Shown piece by piece: positions 8,965 through 20,874 of a stretch of 64,000 nt of DNA; the stretch's first letter is position 1; each line of letters starts with the position of its first letter. Location of the stretch: the NCBI GenBank assembly GCA_963969495.1, contig OZ018324.1, forward strand, positions 41,692,609-41,756,608, given 5' to 3'. The notes under the pieces are model-generated. The model was not told the origin of the DNA and made no database searches. It saw only the letters and a list, made by a program, of their open reading frames with translations. Source of the stretch: Ceratothoa steindachneri (Eukaryota; Arthropoda; Malacostraca; Isopoda; Cymothoidae). Made by a program: the position numbers and the translations under genes.

Positions 8965-11765
8965 GAGCTGTCAGCGACTCTTCTGAACACTAGGAGCCTG
9001 AACAATAATTCGAAATATGTCCATGACCTCGTTGTTCGCACTAGGGTTTGCTTCCTTGGCCTTCCAGAAATTTGGCTCGAGTCTGATTCTGGTTCATGCA
9101 CTGCCCTTGCAACGCCTCTGGGTCATTCTTTCCTGAATATTCCTCGGAACCACCGTGGAGGGGGAGTTGCACTGATTTCCGACTCATCCTTCTTCCTAAA
9201 TCTTCTCCCTTCCCCCTTTATCCTCATTTAATGCTCTCAATGGTCTCACGTGCTGTGCCCGCTCTGACTATTGTGGTACTTTACCGCCCTCCCAACTCGT
9301 CTCCCGCTTTATTTCTCGAGGAGTTCAGTAACCTACTCTCCGACCTATCCTATACTGGTCCTTCTTTATTCTCGGTGAATTCAATGTTCCTAGTCACAAT
9401 GAGACTTTTCGTGCATTCATTGACAACATCGACCTCTTCTCTCTTACGCAACATGTGTCATACCCAACACACATACATGGTAATACCCTGGACTTAGTCA
9501 TCTCAAACTTCCATATCTCTAATCTAACAGTAACTGACCTTTCCTGGTCAATTTTAAATTCTATAATCCCTGCACCTATACCTCCTCGCTCGTTCCGAGA
9601 TCCTACTTCTTTCCGGCGACTATCGTCAATTGATACTACTTCTATCTTTACTGACGTTGTTTCTGCCTTACCTCCTATTGATACTACTGCTTCACCTGAC
9701 CAAACCTTAAACTCTCTGCACCAATCATTACTTGCCTGCCTTGACGCGCACGCCTCTTTATCACTCCTTCTTTCTTCAAACCGCCATCACCGCGCTCCTT
9801 GGTTCACCATGGAACTCCTTCGTTCAAGGAGGTCTTTACGTGCTGATGAACGAGCCCTTCGTAAAGCACGCTCCCGTGGACAGAACACGACCTTCCTCTC
9901 ACTTGCCTATCTACTTGCTACTTTGACATATTATTTCAAATTAAAATCAGCGCGCGAGGCTCATTCACGCGAACTTTTGTCTGAGAGCAAGAATGACCCT
10001 CGGAATATTTTTCGTCTCCTTTATCGTCTTTCCTCGCCTAGCCCCATTTCTTTCACCCTCCTCCCATCAACCCCTCTACTTCTTTCTAAATTTTTCCCTG
10101 ATAAAGTGATTAACCCTTCCACCGTACTACCGCAGTCGCCTGAACAAGCCCATGCTGTTCTCCCTAACCATAGTCCATTGTCGCTTAACATCCTCACTCG
10201 AGCGTCCTCTGAGGAAGCAAATGCCCTGATATCACGCTGTAACAAATCTGGATCCCCTAATGACGTCTTTCCACCCAAACTTCAACCCTAAATTCTCTCT
10301 GCTGTCCCTGCACTTATTCTTTATCTCATTAACACCTCACTATCCACAGGAGTGGTTCCCTATTCCTTCAAACATGCCTCAATTCGTCTTATCCTTAAAA
10401 AAACACTCCTTAACCCCTTTGAACAATCTAGCTATCGCCCTATCTCACAGCTTCTATTCCTTTCTAAGGTCCTCGAGAGAGTATTTTTTTCTCGCCTCAA
10501 TGACCATATTTCTAACTGCAATATCGATGAAATGTACCAGTCGAGGTTCAAAGCGAAACACTCTGTTGAAACCGCTCTTCTTAATGTTTCAGACAATTTA
10601 CGTAGAGCAGCCGATAGGAGTTGTACGTCCATTCTAGTCCTTCTAGCCCTCTCCTCTGCTTTCAATACCATCGACCACACTTTCCTCGTTGATCGTCTTC
10701 ACACTTTTCTTGGTCTCTTGGGCACTGCACTTGATTGGTTCCACTCATACCTCTCCTCTCGCACTCAGTAGGTCGCGCTCGATAATCTCTTCTCCGAACC
10801 CGCACCCATTCATTTTGGGGTGCTTCAGGGCTTAGTACTTGATCCCCACCTCTTTGGCATCTACTTACTTCCTCTTGGCTCCCTTCTTCGTGATTTATGC
10901 CTGTCCTCACACCTCTATGCTGATGACACTCAAATAGACCTTTCTTCATTCCCTGTGTCCTTCTCTCAATCAATTACCAAGCTCCTTTCAACCTACACCT
11001 CCCTAAACGAATGGCTGTCTGCCAACTCTCTGAAACTTACCCACGATAAAACTGAATTCTGTTTGTTGGTACAGATCCGATGGTGGAGAAATCTAAAGCT
11101 CTCTTCCCCTCCCTTAACCTTGGGGAAACCAATGTCGCCTTCTCTGATACCGTCAGTAATCTTGGTGTTATCTTCGACGAGCAACTCTCGTTTAAACCGC
11201 ACATCCATCGTATCTGTAAGTCTTCCCCCGGTTTCCTCCAAAACCTCTCACGTGTTCGATCCCATTTTGATCGAAAAAGCCTTGACACTGCTATTTATGC
11301 CTTCGTTACCTCACCCCTAAACTAAAGCTATTCTCTTCTAGTGAGTCTCCCTTCTTCTTCACTTCGGCTCCTACAACTAGTTCAAAACTATGCTGCCTGA
11401 CTCCTCCTTTTCCACCCCCGGTTCTTTCCTTCTAAGTCTCTGTTAGAGGGGCTACACTGTTTACCTATTTTCTTCCGTACCCACTATGAAATTCTTCTCA
11501 TTACCTACAAGGCCCTAAACCTCGAAGCTCCACCTTATCTCTCATCTGCCCTCTGCCGTCGTCAAACTCCTCGGGCACTCCGGTCTAACCTAGCTTCCCT
11601 CCTGAACACTCCTCCTTTTGTCCTCTGCTTGATAGGTGACCGTTCCTTCTCAGTTTGTGCTCCTAGACTCTGGAATGCCCTTCCTACCGAAGTCCGATCC
11701 TCTCCCTCCCTTGCTACTTTTAAACATCTCCTGAAGACTCATCTCTTCAGAATTGCCTTCTCTCC
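8965..11765 (+). pseudogene. L2-like LINE ORF2 (endonuclease and reverse transcriptase), stops and frameshifts
   Basis: ORF2 nicks the target and reverse transcribes the LINE RNA there. Endonuclease blocks: LNTRSLNNNSKYVHDLVV (about 8987), LPEIWLESDSGS (9061-9100), RNHRGGGVALIS (9148-9183), then TIVVLYRPPN (9270) and NTLDLVIS (9485). From 9455 to about 11060 one frame holds nearly the whole linker and RT, interrupted only by TAA at 10289-10291 and TAG at 10769-10771. RT blocks are SYRPISQLLFLSKVLERVFF, ALSSAFNTIDHTFLVDRL, GVLQGLVLDPHLFGIYLLPL and LYADDTQIDLS; the YADD core (10917-10928) is intact. A one-base shift near 11062 moves to the next frame, which carries SNLGVIFDEQLSFKPHI. The C-terminal end with RSFSVCAPRLWNALPTEVR finishes near 11765. 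Confidence 0.85.
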
Positions 11766-11846
11766 ACTGTAAACTTTATCTACACTTGCTACACAACCTG
11801 TGCTCTGGGAGGGCTAACATCCCTAAAGGGCGCATTATAAATACCT

Positions 11847-11872
11847 ATTATTATTATTATTATTCTTATTAT
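11847..11872 (+). repeat. (TTA)n tail of the L2-like LINE
   Basis: A short ATT-repeat run with one TTC interruption at the LINE 3' end. L2-type elements commonly end in such short tandem tails rather than poly(A). Confidence 0.8.
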
Positions 11873-13765
11873 CTCAGCAGTATACCGCAGCGATCAAACT
11901 TCTCTTCATTATATTCACAACTCGGCTCGATCTCTTTACTTGCAACATTCAAGATCAAAGAGAATTCATTCATCCTCTTCCAAATTAACTCAGAACATTC
12001 AATACCTTTGTTAATTTCGGAAATGAATCAAAGTAAATAGTTCCACATCAATTGGTTTCACATGACCAAGAAAATCATATACATTATTCTCAGTTACAAT
12101 CGAGGAATACACACCATTTCAATGCAGGAACGGGACACGTTGAAAGACAGGCAAATTCTTAGCATGCTTTTTAACCTGACAACATATAAAAATATACTAT
12201 AGATATAAAATAAAATAATAAAAGAGCAAAACATAAGATATAAATTACCTGAAAATGTAGGTAATAAGATTACTATATCACAATATACTCTCTAGCCTAT
12301 ACCCCTTTAATTTTGTCATATTTAGCATAGTATTAAGGACAATTTATTTGTTAACTATCATATCATCATCATCATCATCATCACTATAATCATCACTAAC
12401 TGTCTAATTTAAGAAGGAGATTTTTTTTGATGATTTGAATAATAATTTCATCTTAGTTTGGTTATGACTTATGTTTTTTCTAATAATTTTTTTATAATAT
12501 CAAAAAACAAAATGGTGAAGTTCAGAAATAAATATAAGTAGCGAAATTTTGTGAATTTTTTGAAACCCAAAGAATTACAAATGGTGAAGCTAAGTAAATT
12601 TATTTTTATATATCTTCTTTTATAACTATATCTCAGCAACGTGATATTTTGAAAGGGGGGAAATTTAGTTTAGAGTTCTTTTTTAAAATTATTATAATCA
12701 GCGAAGTTCAGAAAATTTATAAAAATTTAACCATCATTTAACCATGGCTGCTTTTTTTAGATTTTAAATTTTAATCTTAGTAGCAAAGCGCAAGCTTCCC
12801 CATAGGCGAAAGTGGCGAAGCCATTACCTGGTTTATTAACAGTTGTTCTTTGAATTAATTTTCCCGATCTGCTAAAATATTGTTCATATGTATTTTATAT
12901 ACCAGAGAATTTGGTGGTTGCTATTTTATGTAAAAAACTTGAATTTTGTCCTTTGAATTTATCCCCCTTTCAATCTTTGACCCTCGTTCCCGACCTTCGA
13001 TAAAATCATAGTAACATAGGCTAACTTCTTTTTACTTGACACTCTAAAAGGTTAGTTGATATGTGATAATTCCGCCTCACAATATCAGTTCCATTCCGAA
13101 AGGAATTCTTTTGATTTTTTATCAAATAAACCTTACAACTTTGTATTAAGCATATTTAAAAAGGAGATTCGGTTGCAGACTTAATACAAAGAAGAAGAGA
13201 GAATAGCGTTCCCTCGGCTCTTTTGGGAGATTTCCTGTCCCCTTGGAACTAATTAACACTGCACAGTGGTATTACTTTCATCTTATTCATGTATTCCGTC
13301 TAAGCTTTAAGCTTCCACTTTACTTTTAACCAACTAGCACAGCATACCTCGATCACTAGCAAAGTCTTAGAGACAGTTGGAAATTTAAGTATAGTCAACC
13401 TCTGCAAAAGACCCTCGTAGAGTGCCAGAAAAGGAGGGGTTCGGTTATCGACCACGAGCCTGGAACCAACTGTGGACTGCTGCTAGGGCTTGGAATATTT
13501 CGGTAGGGTGATCGAGTAGTGTGCAAATTCTCATAGGTAGGAAAAATAGATATAAATATAAGTAGGGAAAGCTTCGCACTAGAAGAAAAAGAATTAGTAC
13601 TTTGGAACACGGATTTTTTCAGAGAAAGAAAAAACATAAAAGAGGAAGAGAAATTAAGAGGCATGCCTAGACGCTCCAAGAAAGCTTGAGATTGAGGGCA
13701 AAAGACTTGTAGTTCGAGGATCGGGAGAAGCTCCGAAACTGGACAGGTGCAAAGTTATCCGAACT
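11873..13765. other. Intergenic AT-rich DNA
   Basis: No supported gene. It contains a small (ATC)n run at about 12361-12385 and otherwise unique-looking AT-rich sequence. From about 13395 the strand becomes purine-rich and may already be the 5' region of the LINE that starts to be readable at 13766. Confidence 0.6.
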
Positions 13766-14020
13766 TTGTACAGGGATATAAAAGTAGCATTGGTAAAGAT
13801 AATTGATAACTCCACACAGTATATCACGATATGGCATCAAAAGAGAGACGCAGAAAGAATAGTGTTCAAAGAAGCCATTGAAACTTTGGGAAACATTGGG
13901 CTAAACCCAGCAATCCCTCCTCAAATTATTGCTAATACAAGCGTCATTTGCCGAATGGTAGACTTATGGGTAGATACTAAGAACGGAAGAACTAAAATGG
14001 ATCGACTAAAAAAGAAGTAA
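13766..14020 (+). pseudogene. Possible LINE ORF1 C-terminal fragment
   Basis: An open stretch of 84 codons in an A-rich setting, basic at its end (RTKMDRLKKK). It precedes the LINE endonuclease by about 500 bases on the same strand, the place where ORF1 ends. No nucleic-acid binding motif is recognisable, so the assignment rests on position only. Confidence 0.35.
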
Positions 14021-14534
14021 AATAATCTACAAATGGAGCTCCAACCAAAAGAAACGAATACAGAAAAATCAAACGAACAAGAAAAATCGTCATCTCAAGT
14101 GAAACTAAAGAGTAGAGGAGGAGCGATATTTTAAAATAGACCAAAATAAGAAAAAGGATTGGATAGTTCAAATAATGATATCCATTTGAAGATCTAGGTA
14201 AGTGACGCCATGCCACTGCCAAAGAAATTAAAGCAAGCCTACATACTGCAAGCAGTTAAATAAGATAAGTGCAAATGAGCATACAAGAGTCATGAGAATG
14301 AAAAAAAAACAATTGAAAAGCTATTGAGGGAAGGCAGAAATAGAGTATAACCAGGTGATGTGGTAATTATCTAAAATGGAACCTATGAACAAGAGGAAAA
14401 ATGAAAAATTTAGCACCACTGTCGAAACCAGAAGGCAAACAACGCGACAAAATCCTGAATACAAAAAAAATTACGATCCTTTTAAGCAACTCCTACCGAA
14501 GTCAAGTAGGGAAAAATGGGACGTGAATGATATA

Positions 14535-15500
14535 GAAAACTCAATATTCTGCAAGCAAATAAGGAAGAACAATTGGTAACAACACCAGAAAGATCCATCC
14601 AGATATTGTACTCATCTCGAAACATGGAATAAGTAACGAAGAGAATAAATATTTTAAAAATATACAACTCTACCGTCATAACTAAAAACCCAAAAGGAGA
14701 AAGAAATGGAGGGATGGCTATAGCAATCAAAAGAGGCCTTAAGTACACCAAAATTCCAATTGTTGACGAGGCATATATAGCAAATAAAATAGAATAAGAA
14801 ATAACTCATTAGTAATATCGACGGGATATCAACTGCCAATGAGAAATTTCTTACCAGTACATAACTTCACAACAATATTTAGACAATGACAGTAAACAAT
14901 ATTCATGGTTGCCCTAAATGCAAGATACCAAGTAAGCGGATACTGAAAAACAAACAATGTTGGCATAAATCTAGAAATATTGTTAGAGAGAAACATCCTA
15001 AAAAAATCAAACCCGATTACCTCACATATATTGCAGGAAACACTGTTACAAAACTAGACAGTTTTAATCAGCTGTGACATACCATTAAATTTTCATATGG
15101 AACCGGTACCAATATTTTGCCTCGACCATATAGGAGCACTGTTCAAATTGAATCAAAATCCGATACAAGTAACTGCAATTAAAATGAAACAATACCACTT
15201 ATCAAATTAGAAGAAATGCCAGAAGAATTAAATGAATATATTCCTAAAGACAAGGTAGACGCTTTACTAGTCAAAATAGGTATATGAAGAGATGACGCCG
15301 TTAACGGATGACCTGGTGGCCGCAGACTCAAAATACCTCCTTAAATCAAGGTACCGAATTCATCAACAACACGAGTGGACAACCGAGATGAAGAACAAAA
15401 ATAAACAAATAAAAAGGCATATAATACAATATGGCTGGGGGAACCTAGCTTTGAAAAATTAAACGAATTAATAGAATTAAAGCGGAAATGAATTATTAAT
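14535..15500 (+). pseudogene. LINE APE endonuclease remnant and linker
   Basis: The endonuclease would nick target DNA. A stretch beginning LNILQANKEEQLVTTPERSI (about 14539) recalls the start of ORF2. NPKGERNGGMAIAIKRGLKY (14692) matches the Gly-Gly-(V/M)-A-I block. Further bits, such as NKIE and a domain end near 15200-15330, are fragmentary, and stops are frequent. I could not find the catalytic SDH block with confidence. Confidence 0.5.
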
Positions 15501-16589
15501 AATTGAGCAGCAAGAAAAATGCTGGGATGAATCTTTTAAATAAATCGCTGTAAACAGTGATTCCAAACGTGGGGCGCACGATCCACAGGGGGAGGGGGCA
15601 ATTTAACAATTCAAAAGGGGAAATTTGAAATTTCAGGATTATTATTTAAAGTTTTACATATATACAACTTTGCGTATCATCATTGCCGGAAAAGTCCCAT
15701 AAACTCACTTCCACACGTCATCGTGTGTCTGGCCCAGCCTATGTGACAATATGACAATCACATGTCCATCGTTCACACTTTGCAGTTTGGAACTTTGCAG
15801 CATTAGTTCACCGATTTTGATGCTAAAATTTATCTCGTTTTAAATTGGGGAGGGAGGAAGGGCTGAATGACTTTTTCCTATTTATCTTTGTGAGGTGAAT
15901 CTTACAAAAAACTATTTGACATGATTTTTAGGTATTTCCTTTAAATTGAGTAGATTTTTCAGGAAAATTGGAAAGCGTTTTTTGAGCTGAACTTTTCACA
16001 TGAACGCAACAATTAAGTTTAAAATTACCCAACTACTCTACATTAAGTTGTCAGTTGTCCCGTATTTAGTTCATTCTCAAATTTCGTGATATATTTCTTC
16101 TTATAGTAACTTTATGAATTACTGTTAAGAAAATTTGCAATAAAGTTTTCAACTTTCTTTTTATATTATCCATATGAAACAAAATTTTCAGTATATTTTC
16201 TATATTGTTTATATTATTAAATAATAATTTTCAAAATATTTCCCTTTACTTTTTATAATCTCACTCTTGAATAAGAATTTTGAAATGATTTCCGTTGTTT
16301 TAGACTTTCGTTTAGCTATATTTTTTAGTGTTAAATGATAAAATATTATTTTGTTGTCTTCTGTATTAAATAAATATTTTCAAATAACTTCATTTTATAA
16401 TTTTTTAATATATACTTGTGTATTAAAAATCTTTTCAAATGATTTTTATTTTGCGTTCCTCCTAATCATAATCGTTGTTTTAGATTTATAGCTTATGTTT
16501 CTATATGTATATAAATATACATACAGTATGGAGATACTTTAACCCTTACGTTACTGTCCTCATATGAGGACATCTTGTTCAGCTGATAA

Positions 16590-17265
16590 TTCTCCAACTA
16601 TGATGGACAAGAAAAATGGCTGCTTAAAATTAATGAAGAAGGACAATCCAGAAATGCTGCTTGTGCATTGCGTTATTCACCGATAAAATTTAGTGGACAA
16701 AACAAAATCACCTGTTATATGTTAATGACATCTTAAAGTCAGTGGTAAAGTGAGCTAACTACATAAAAAAACAATGCGAATGTCTCTTCCCCCAATTGCT
16801 TGAAAGGATTCATGGAACTGTTTGATATTCTTAGCGACTACTCGTATTTACATGACAAACCTTAAATGAATCTCATTGTAAGTATTAACGGTAAAGCATA
16901 TCGCAGCTATTTAGCGTATATTTTAGAAAAAAAGGAATTTAATAAATAAACAGCTACAAGAAGAGTTGTCAGAAAACAAATTAATGATTCTGTTAAAACT
17001 ATCTTCAAAATAAATACTCGTATGATATGGCTCTGTAATGAGATGGAGACAAAATACCAGAATGCAACAAATTTAGCAATAAAACTACTCTTGCCATTTG
17101 AATTCTCATATTTGGTAGAATGTGGTTTCACTAATGTAACTGACTTGTTACTAAAAAAGAGAAATTGACTTATCACAAAACAATGAGTTTTAAGGTTAAA
17201 AATAATAAACTTCATGTCTCGAATAATGCATTTTGCGCTAAACATAAAGCACAAGCCTCTCATTA
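16590..17265 (+). pseudogene. hAT transposase remnant (ZBED5/SCAND3-like C-terminal half)
   Basis: hAT transposases excise and reinsert the element. Two zones are readable. About 16635-16690 gives LMKKDNPEMLLVHCVIHR, like the conserved xxCxxHR block of the RNase H-like core. About 17060-17160 gives LLLPFEFSYLVECGFTNVTD followed by LLLKKRN, which matches the C-terminal dimerisation region of hAT transposases (fsTYLCExGFS...KxKKRNRL form). Stops interrupt both. The N-terminal BED finger and the catalytic Asp blocks were not found. It lies between the inverted ends on the plus strand. Confidence 0.68.
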
Positions 17266-17708
17266 AATTTATTATTTATTTAAGCTTGATATGTTATGCT
17301 TTATATCTTTTTACTTATTGTCGTGGTTTACGGTCGAGTACGTATGTACGTTTGATTCGTACATGAGTAAATCCATTTTACTTTTCTCTAAGAGTGCTCT
17401 AATTTAATTTTTTAACCAGGAAGGTTTCGTATTATGATTTATCTATTGCCAGTGCTGCGTTCGAGGATCTAATCAAACTCAGACCAAAATATACATTTAA
17501 TCACATCAAAGAACGAAATATTAAATATTTAAATGCACTAATTCTATAGTAAGAGGGTCTAATAAAAATTAACATTACAAATGACTACTACGAGATGGTT
17601 GACACAAAAATCACTTCTAATATACGAGCTTTAAGCTCAATTAATACAAGTTCTTAAGTCATTTGAACCTGAAATAGTTTGGTTACGACTACTAGCTTAA
17701 AATGGTTT

Positions 17709-18577
17709 TGTTACGAATACACCTTTGCACAGAATGGGAAATAAAAAAAATGAATAATTTATTTTGTATTCGTTTTACTTTTAACTGGGAAGGTGTCGAC
17801 AGTTGGGTGACCTTGAAAGTGAGCACCTTTTCGGGTTGGTTTGGGCACGCTTGACTGGGGACCTTCTCGCTGAAGTGAGGCGAGCGTGGTGATGTGATTC
17901 GGGAAAACAGCTGATGCCTCCCTCGACTTGACAATATAAGTAAGTGGATCTTGGACGAATGGAATTTATCCCGATCCGGGTGTTACCAATTCTGGCTTCT
18001 CGATGATGAGACTTAACCAAAATGTGAATCTTTTCTCGAATGGGAATTCACTTTGCTCTTCTTTGGTGAGGAGTATCTCTGTTTTTTCAGCAAACTGAGA
18101 TACGTGATTTTCTCTGGACGAGAATGCTAGGAGAGTTGGTCTCAATACCACTGTTTTGCTCTTCTAATCGACCAAAGAAACAGCCTCGGGAGGGTAAGTC
18201 CCGCTTGATTCTAACTATCTTCTTGCTTCCCTGTTTGACTCAAGGACTCGTCTTCTTCTCTCGATGGCTACACGGCTTCTTCTCTAGATTTCTCAAGATC
18301 AAACTATATATACGTCGATTATCCCCTGGGGAGAGGGTAAACGAGAAAGTTTAGTAGGGGCGAACCCTCACTAGCCAACGGTTAAGCCCCTCTCCTAGGG
18401 CATAAATTTTCAACGCTGTGACACTTAGCCCCGTCAAGTTTACGCATGGAGAAGGTGAGATTTCGTCTATTTGGCGAAAAATAGACATAAATAATCAGAG
18501 GGAACAGTGAGCCTGTACCTAGATTTTCTGCTGACGAAGCCTTAGGCAGGAAGATTCCCATTCTAAAGGCTCTCACA
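17709..18577 (-). repeat. LTR-like block (minus orientation), inside the hAT
   Basis: Starts TGTTACGAATACACC and ends CTCTCACA on the plus strand, so it has TG...CA ends. Beyond 18577 the plus strand reads CCCTCCT; on the minus strand that is a purine tract right before TGTGAGAGCC. An AATAAA-type signal near the left end (17740-17765, minus strand) and a TATA-like run at 18306 agree with minus orientation. It has higher GC than its surroundings. There is no second copy in the window and no clear target duplication, so the call is tentative. Confidence 0.4.
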
Positions 18578-18998
18578 CCCTCCTATGTTTATATTAACGG
18601 ACTACACCACCAGTCTCGTAAATTATGAAATCTGCTGACCAAAATCCTTCTTTGTAGCGACTTCGAAAAGTCTTGGGGCAGCGGAAAAAAAGGGGAGGGG
18701 GTAAGTCTTGGCCCATGTAGAACGTAACGGTTGACACTGTATAAACAAACAAGCGTCAGCTTGTCCTCGTTATATTCATTCCTCTACACTGATAGTAGAT
18801 TTTATTTTGTTTCAATGATTTAATTTTTTAATTATATTATTTTGCTTGAAGGATTTTATATTTTTTCGAAGAATTTATGTATTTCTTGTAATGAACTTTC
18901 CCTTTCCAGAATATAGTTTAATTTATTATATCAGGGGAGACATAACAATTTTAAGAAACTGAGTTGGGGCATGGAGCAAAAAGGTTTGAGAAACCCTG

Positions 18999-19610
18999 AT
19001 CTAAACAGAACACAAAAGGAGAATTAAAGAAACAAGAGGGTCCAAACCATGAATAAAAATTAACATAAAGGACGAAAATAGAAACTTAAGCCAAGAGGTC
19101 AAAAAGTAGAGTAAAATTCAGACCGCATTGGGACTCAGTTTTTTCACTTTCACCTAAAGAAAATGAAAACTTATATGCTGAAATGGAAGAAAGGGTACAT
19201 GAGTTCCTACCTAATAACATCAATAGGATTGCTCTAGCCCAATCGGTGGACCCTAACAGGGAAGCACAAGTGGGACTTGGGGCAAAAACAATTGATGAAG
19301 AAATTATGAGCATAATTCACTCCTTTAAGCAGAAATCACCAGGACATTCATTACTCAAAAATACAAACTGGACCAACATCCCGATTACCCTCATTAAAGC
19401 ATTATAAAACAGCTCTCATGTAAGTTTAAATAACGAAATCTTACCTGACGCATTAAAACCAGTGTAAATATTGTTTTTTCAAAAACCAGGCAAAAGAAGA
19501 AACTAAGTTCTTCCGACCCCAAAAAGAAATAACAGAAAGGTACTTAGATATCTGCAAGAGTATAATAATACAATGAATGGTTCAAATGTATTAAATAAAT
19601 AAGGTGTACG
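18999..19610 (+). pseudogene. Jockey/R1-like LINE, piece 2 (linker and RT fingers)
   Basis: This continues piece 1 across the hAT. It has WDSVFSLSPKENENLYAEME (about 19127) and VHEFLPNNINRIAL, the linker before RT. Then EEIMSIIHSFKQKSPGHSLL (19300-19359), NIPITLIKAL and the frame-shifted LFFQKPGK (about 19478) follow; these are the RT blocks equivalent to 'I..fk.kSPG.D.I' and 'KPGK'. Stops are common. The piece ends where a 46-bp minisatellite and then Gypsy-B begin; the palm domain resumes at 29290. Confidence 0.68.
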
Positions 19611-19805
19611 AACCGGTCACATTAAATACAAATATATTAAATAAATACAGTGCAAAAACCGTTCATATTAAATACAAATGTATTAAGTAAATAGAGTGCA
19701 CAAACCGGCCACATTAAATACAAATGTATTAGATAAATAGAGTGCACAAACCGGTCACATTAAATACAAATGTATTAAATAAATACAGTGCACAAACAGG
19801 TGCAT
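19585..19805. repeat. 46-bp minisatellite, about 4.8 copies
   Basis: Units start ATTAAATACAAATGTATT and contain GTGCACAAACCGG; starts at 19621, 19667, 19713 and 19759 are exactly 46 apart, with a partial unit before and a tail into (TA)n at 19805. It lies between the LINE piece and Gypsy-B. Confidence 0.93.
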
Positions 19806-19913
19806 ATATATATATCACAGGATTTAACCAACAAAGACAACACGTCGTTAAAAATAAGCAGTGCTACTCCGGACAATCGGTGCAGGAATATACTCACCAA
19901 GCCCGTCTTACGT

Positions 19914-20738
19914 TGTGGTGGAGCGAATGTGAGTGTGTGTAAAAGGACCATTCTCCCACCCCTTTTCTCAGTGCCCTCTCCCTCCCTCTGTAAGAGTGTG
20001 TGTGTGAGTGGGAATGAGGTTTTTTTATACTTCTCTTTGTATATATATATGTATTTGATTTCATGTATTAAAATTGTTTTCTCTTTCTCAGATTGTACTT
20101 TGTTTAAAATAATCTTTTATCAAAGCGTCATATTCTGGAAAGATAGTAGCTAGTTTTGAGATATCACTATATTTAAAACAAGATTGTACTTTGTTTATAA
20201 TATTCTTTTAGCAAAGCGCCATATTCTGGAAAAAGAGAGTGAAAGCTTGGACAGACTGTAAGAAGGGTTCTCTAGACGAGTGCTCCGCCCAGCCCTGAGA
20301 CGGAGGGCTTTCATACCTCGCTAAACACCTGGACCACCATACCCGCCTTCGTTGACAATCCTGCCTCCTTCTAAGTTAGCCTACTACCTCCCACCTCCAG
20401 CACACAAGTGATAGCGCGTGCCCCTTTTCGTTCGGTTGTTGTTGTGTTTTTTTATGTTTTGTGTAGATATATAAGTAAATTTGTTGTATTCGCCTGTTAT
20501 AAAATTCTCTTTTGGTATCGTATTTGGATTGGGGAATTTGGCCTCATTTTGAAGTGTGCACACTTCCCTTGTAAATATAAATTGCTGTAAATATAACTGT
20601 AACTATCATTGTACTTTTTTGTAAGTAAAGGGACTGTATATACAATCCGTTTCATTCTCCCTCGATTTCTCACGTTTGGACAGTGTAGGAAGCGGGTTGG
20701 ATCAATTGGGATTAGAGATATATTTTCGGCCCGGTACA
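19914..20738 (+). repeat. 5' LTR of Gypsy-B
   Basis: Starts TGTGGTGGAGCG and ends GGCCCGGTACA, so TG...CA, 825 bases. The start is set by comparison with the 3' LTR at 27962. An internal tandem duplication of about 90 bases (from about 20092 and 20182, each with GATTGTACTTTGTTT and CATATTCTGGAAA) is present in both LTRs. Confidence 0.88.
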
Positions 20739-20740
20739 TT

Positions 20741-20759
20741 TGGTGCCCGAATAGGGACG
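20741..20759 (+). promoter_or_regulatory. Primer-binding site of Gypsy-B
   Basis: TGGTGCCCGAATAGGGACG begins two bases after the LTR end. It starts with TGG, complementary to a tRNA 3' CCA. I do not assign the tRNA. Confidence 0.65.
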
Positions 20760-20874
20760 TGAGACTTCGAAACCGGGAGTGTGACGGGATTGGATTGCAG
20801 TCCATACCCAATTAGTGTGACAAGTAGTTTGACTGATTTTTCCCTCCTCCTATCTTTTTACTAACTTGGGAACA

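Larger units (their letters stand above)
8950..11872 (+). mobile_element. L2-like LINE (CR1/L2 superfamily), nearly full ORF2
   Basis: A non-LTR retrotransposon with an APE-type endonuclease, an RT, a C-terminal region and a short 3' end. The 3' terminus GGGCGCATTATAAATACC followed by ATT repeats (11847-11872) is like the tails of L2-type LINEs. RT block wording (SSAFNTIDHTFLVDRL, YADDTQIDLS) also fits L2 and its relatives. I cannot set the 5' limit exactly; the first convincing protein block starts near 8965. No target duplication was found. Confidence 0.8.
13766..15554 (+). mobile_element. Jockey/R1-like LINE, piece 1 (ORF1 end and endonuclease)
   Basis: First of three colinear pieces of one A-rich LINE (the others are at 18999-19610 and 29290-30250). 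An 84-codon open stretch (13766-14020, with GLNPAIPPQIIANTSVICRM) is probably the end of ORF1, but I cannot assign a domain. From about 14535 to 15330, APE-endonuclease wording appears across frames: KNPKGERNGGMAIAIKRGLK (14689-14748) is the usual glycine-rich block. PSFEKLNELIELKRK near 15450-15485 is the linker before RT. The piece stops exactly where the hAT end begins at 15555. Confidence 0.55.
15555..18998 (+). mobile_element. hAT DNA transposon inserted into the LINE
   Basis: The left end is CAGTGATTCCAAACGTGGGG; the right end read on the minus strand is CAGGGTTTCTCAAACCTTTT. Both fit the hAT terminal form CAGNG-TTC-CAAAC. The flanking 8-mers GCTGTAAA and ATCTAAAC are only partly alike, as expected of an old target duplication. 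The sequences on either side belong to one LINE, so this is an insertion. The interior holds transposase remnants (16590-17265) and, at 17709-18577, LTR-like DNA that may be a later insertion. Confidence 0.72.
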
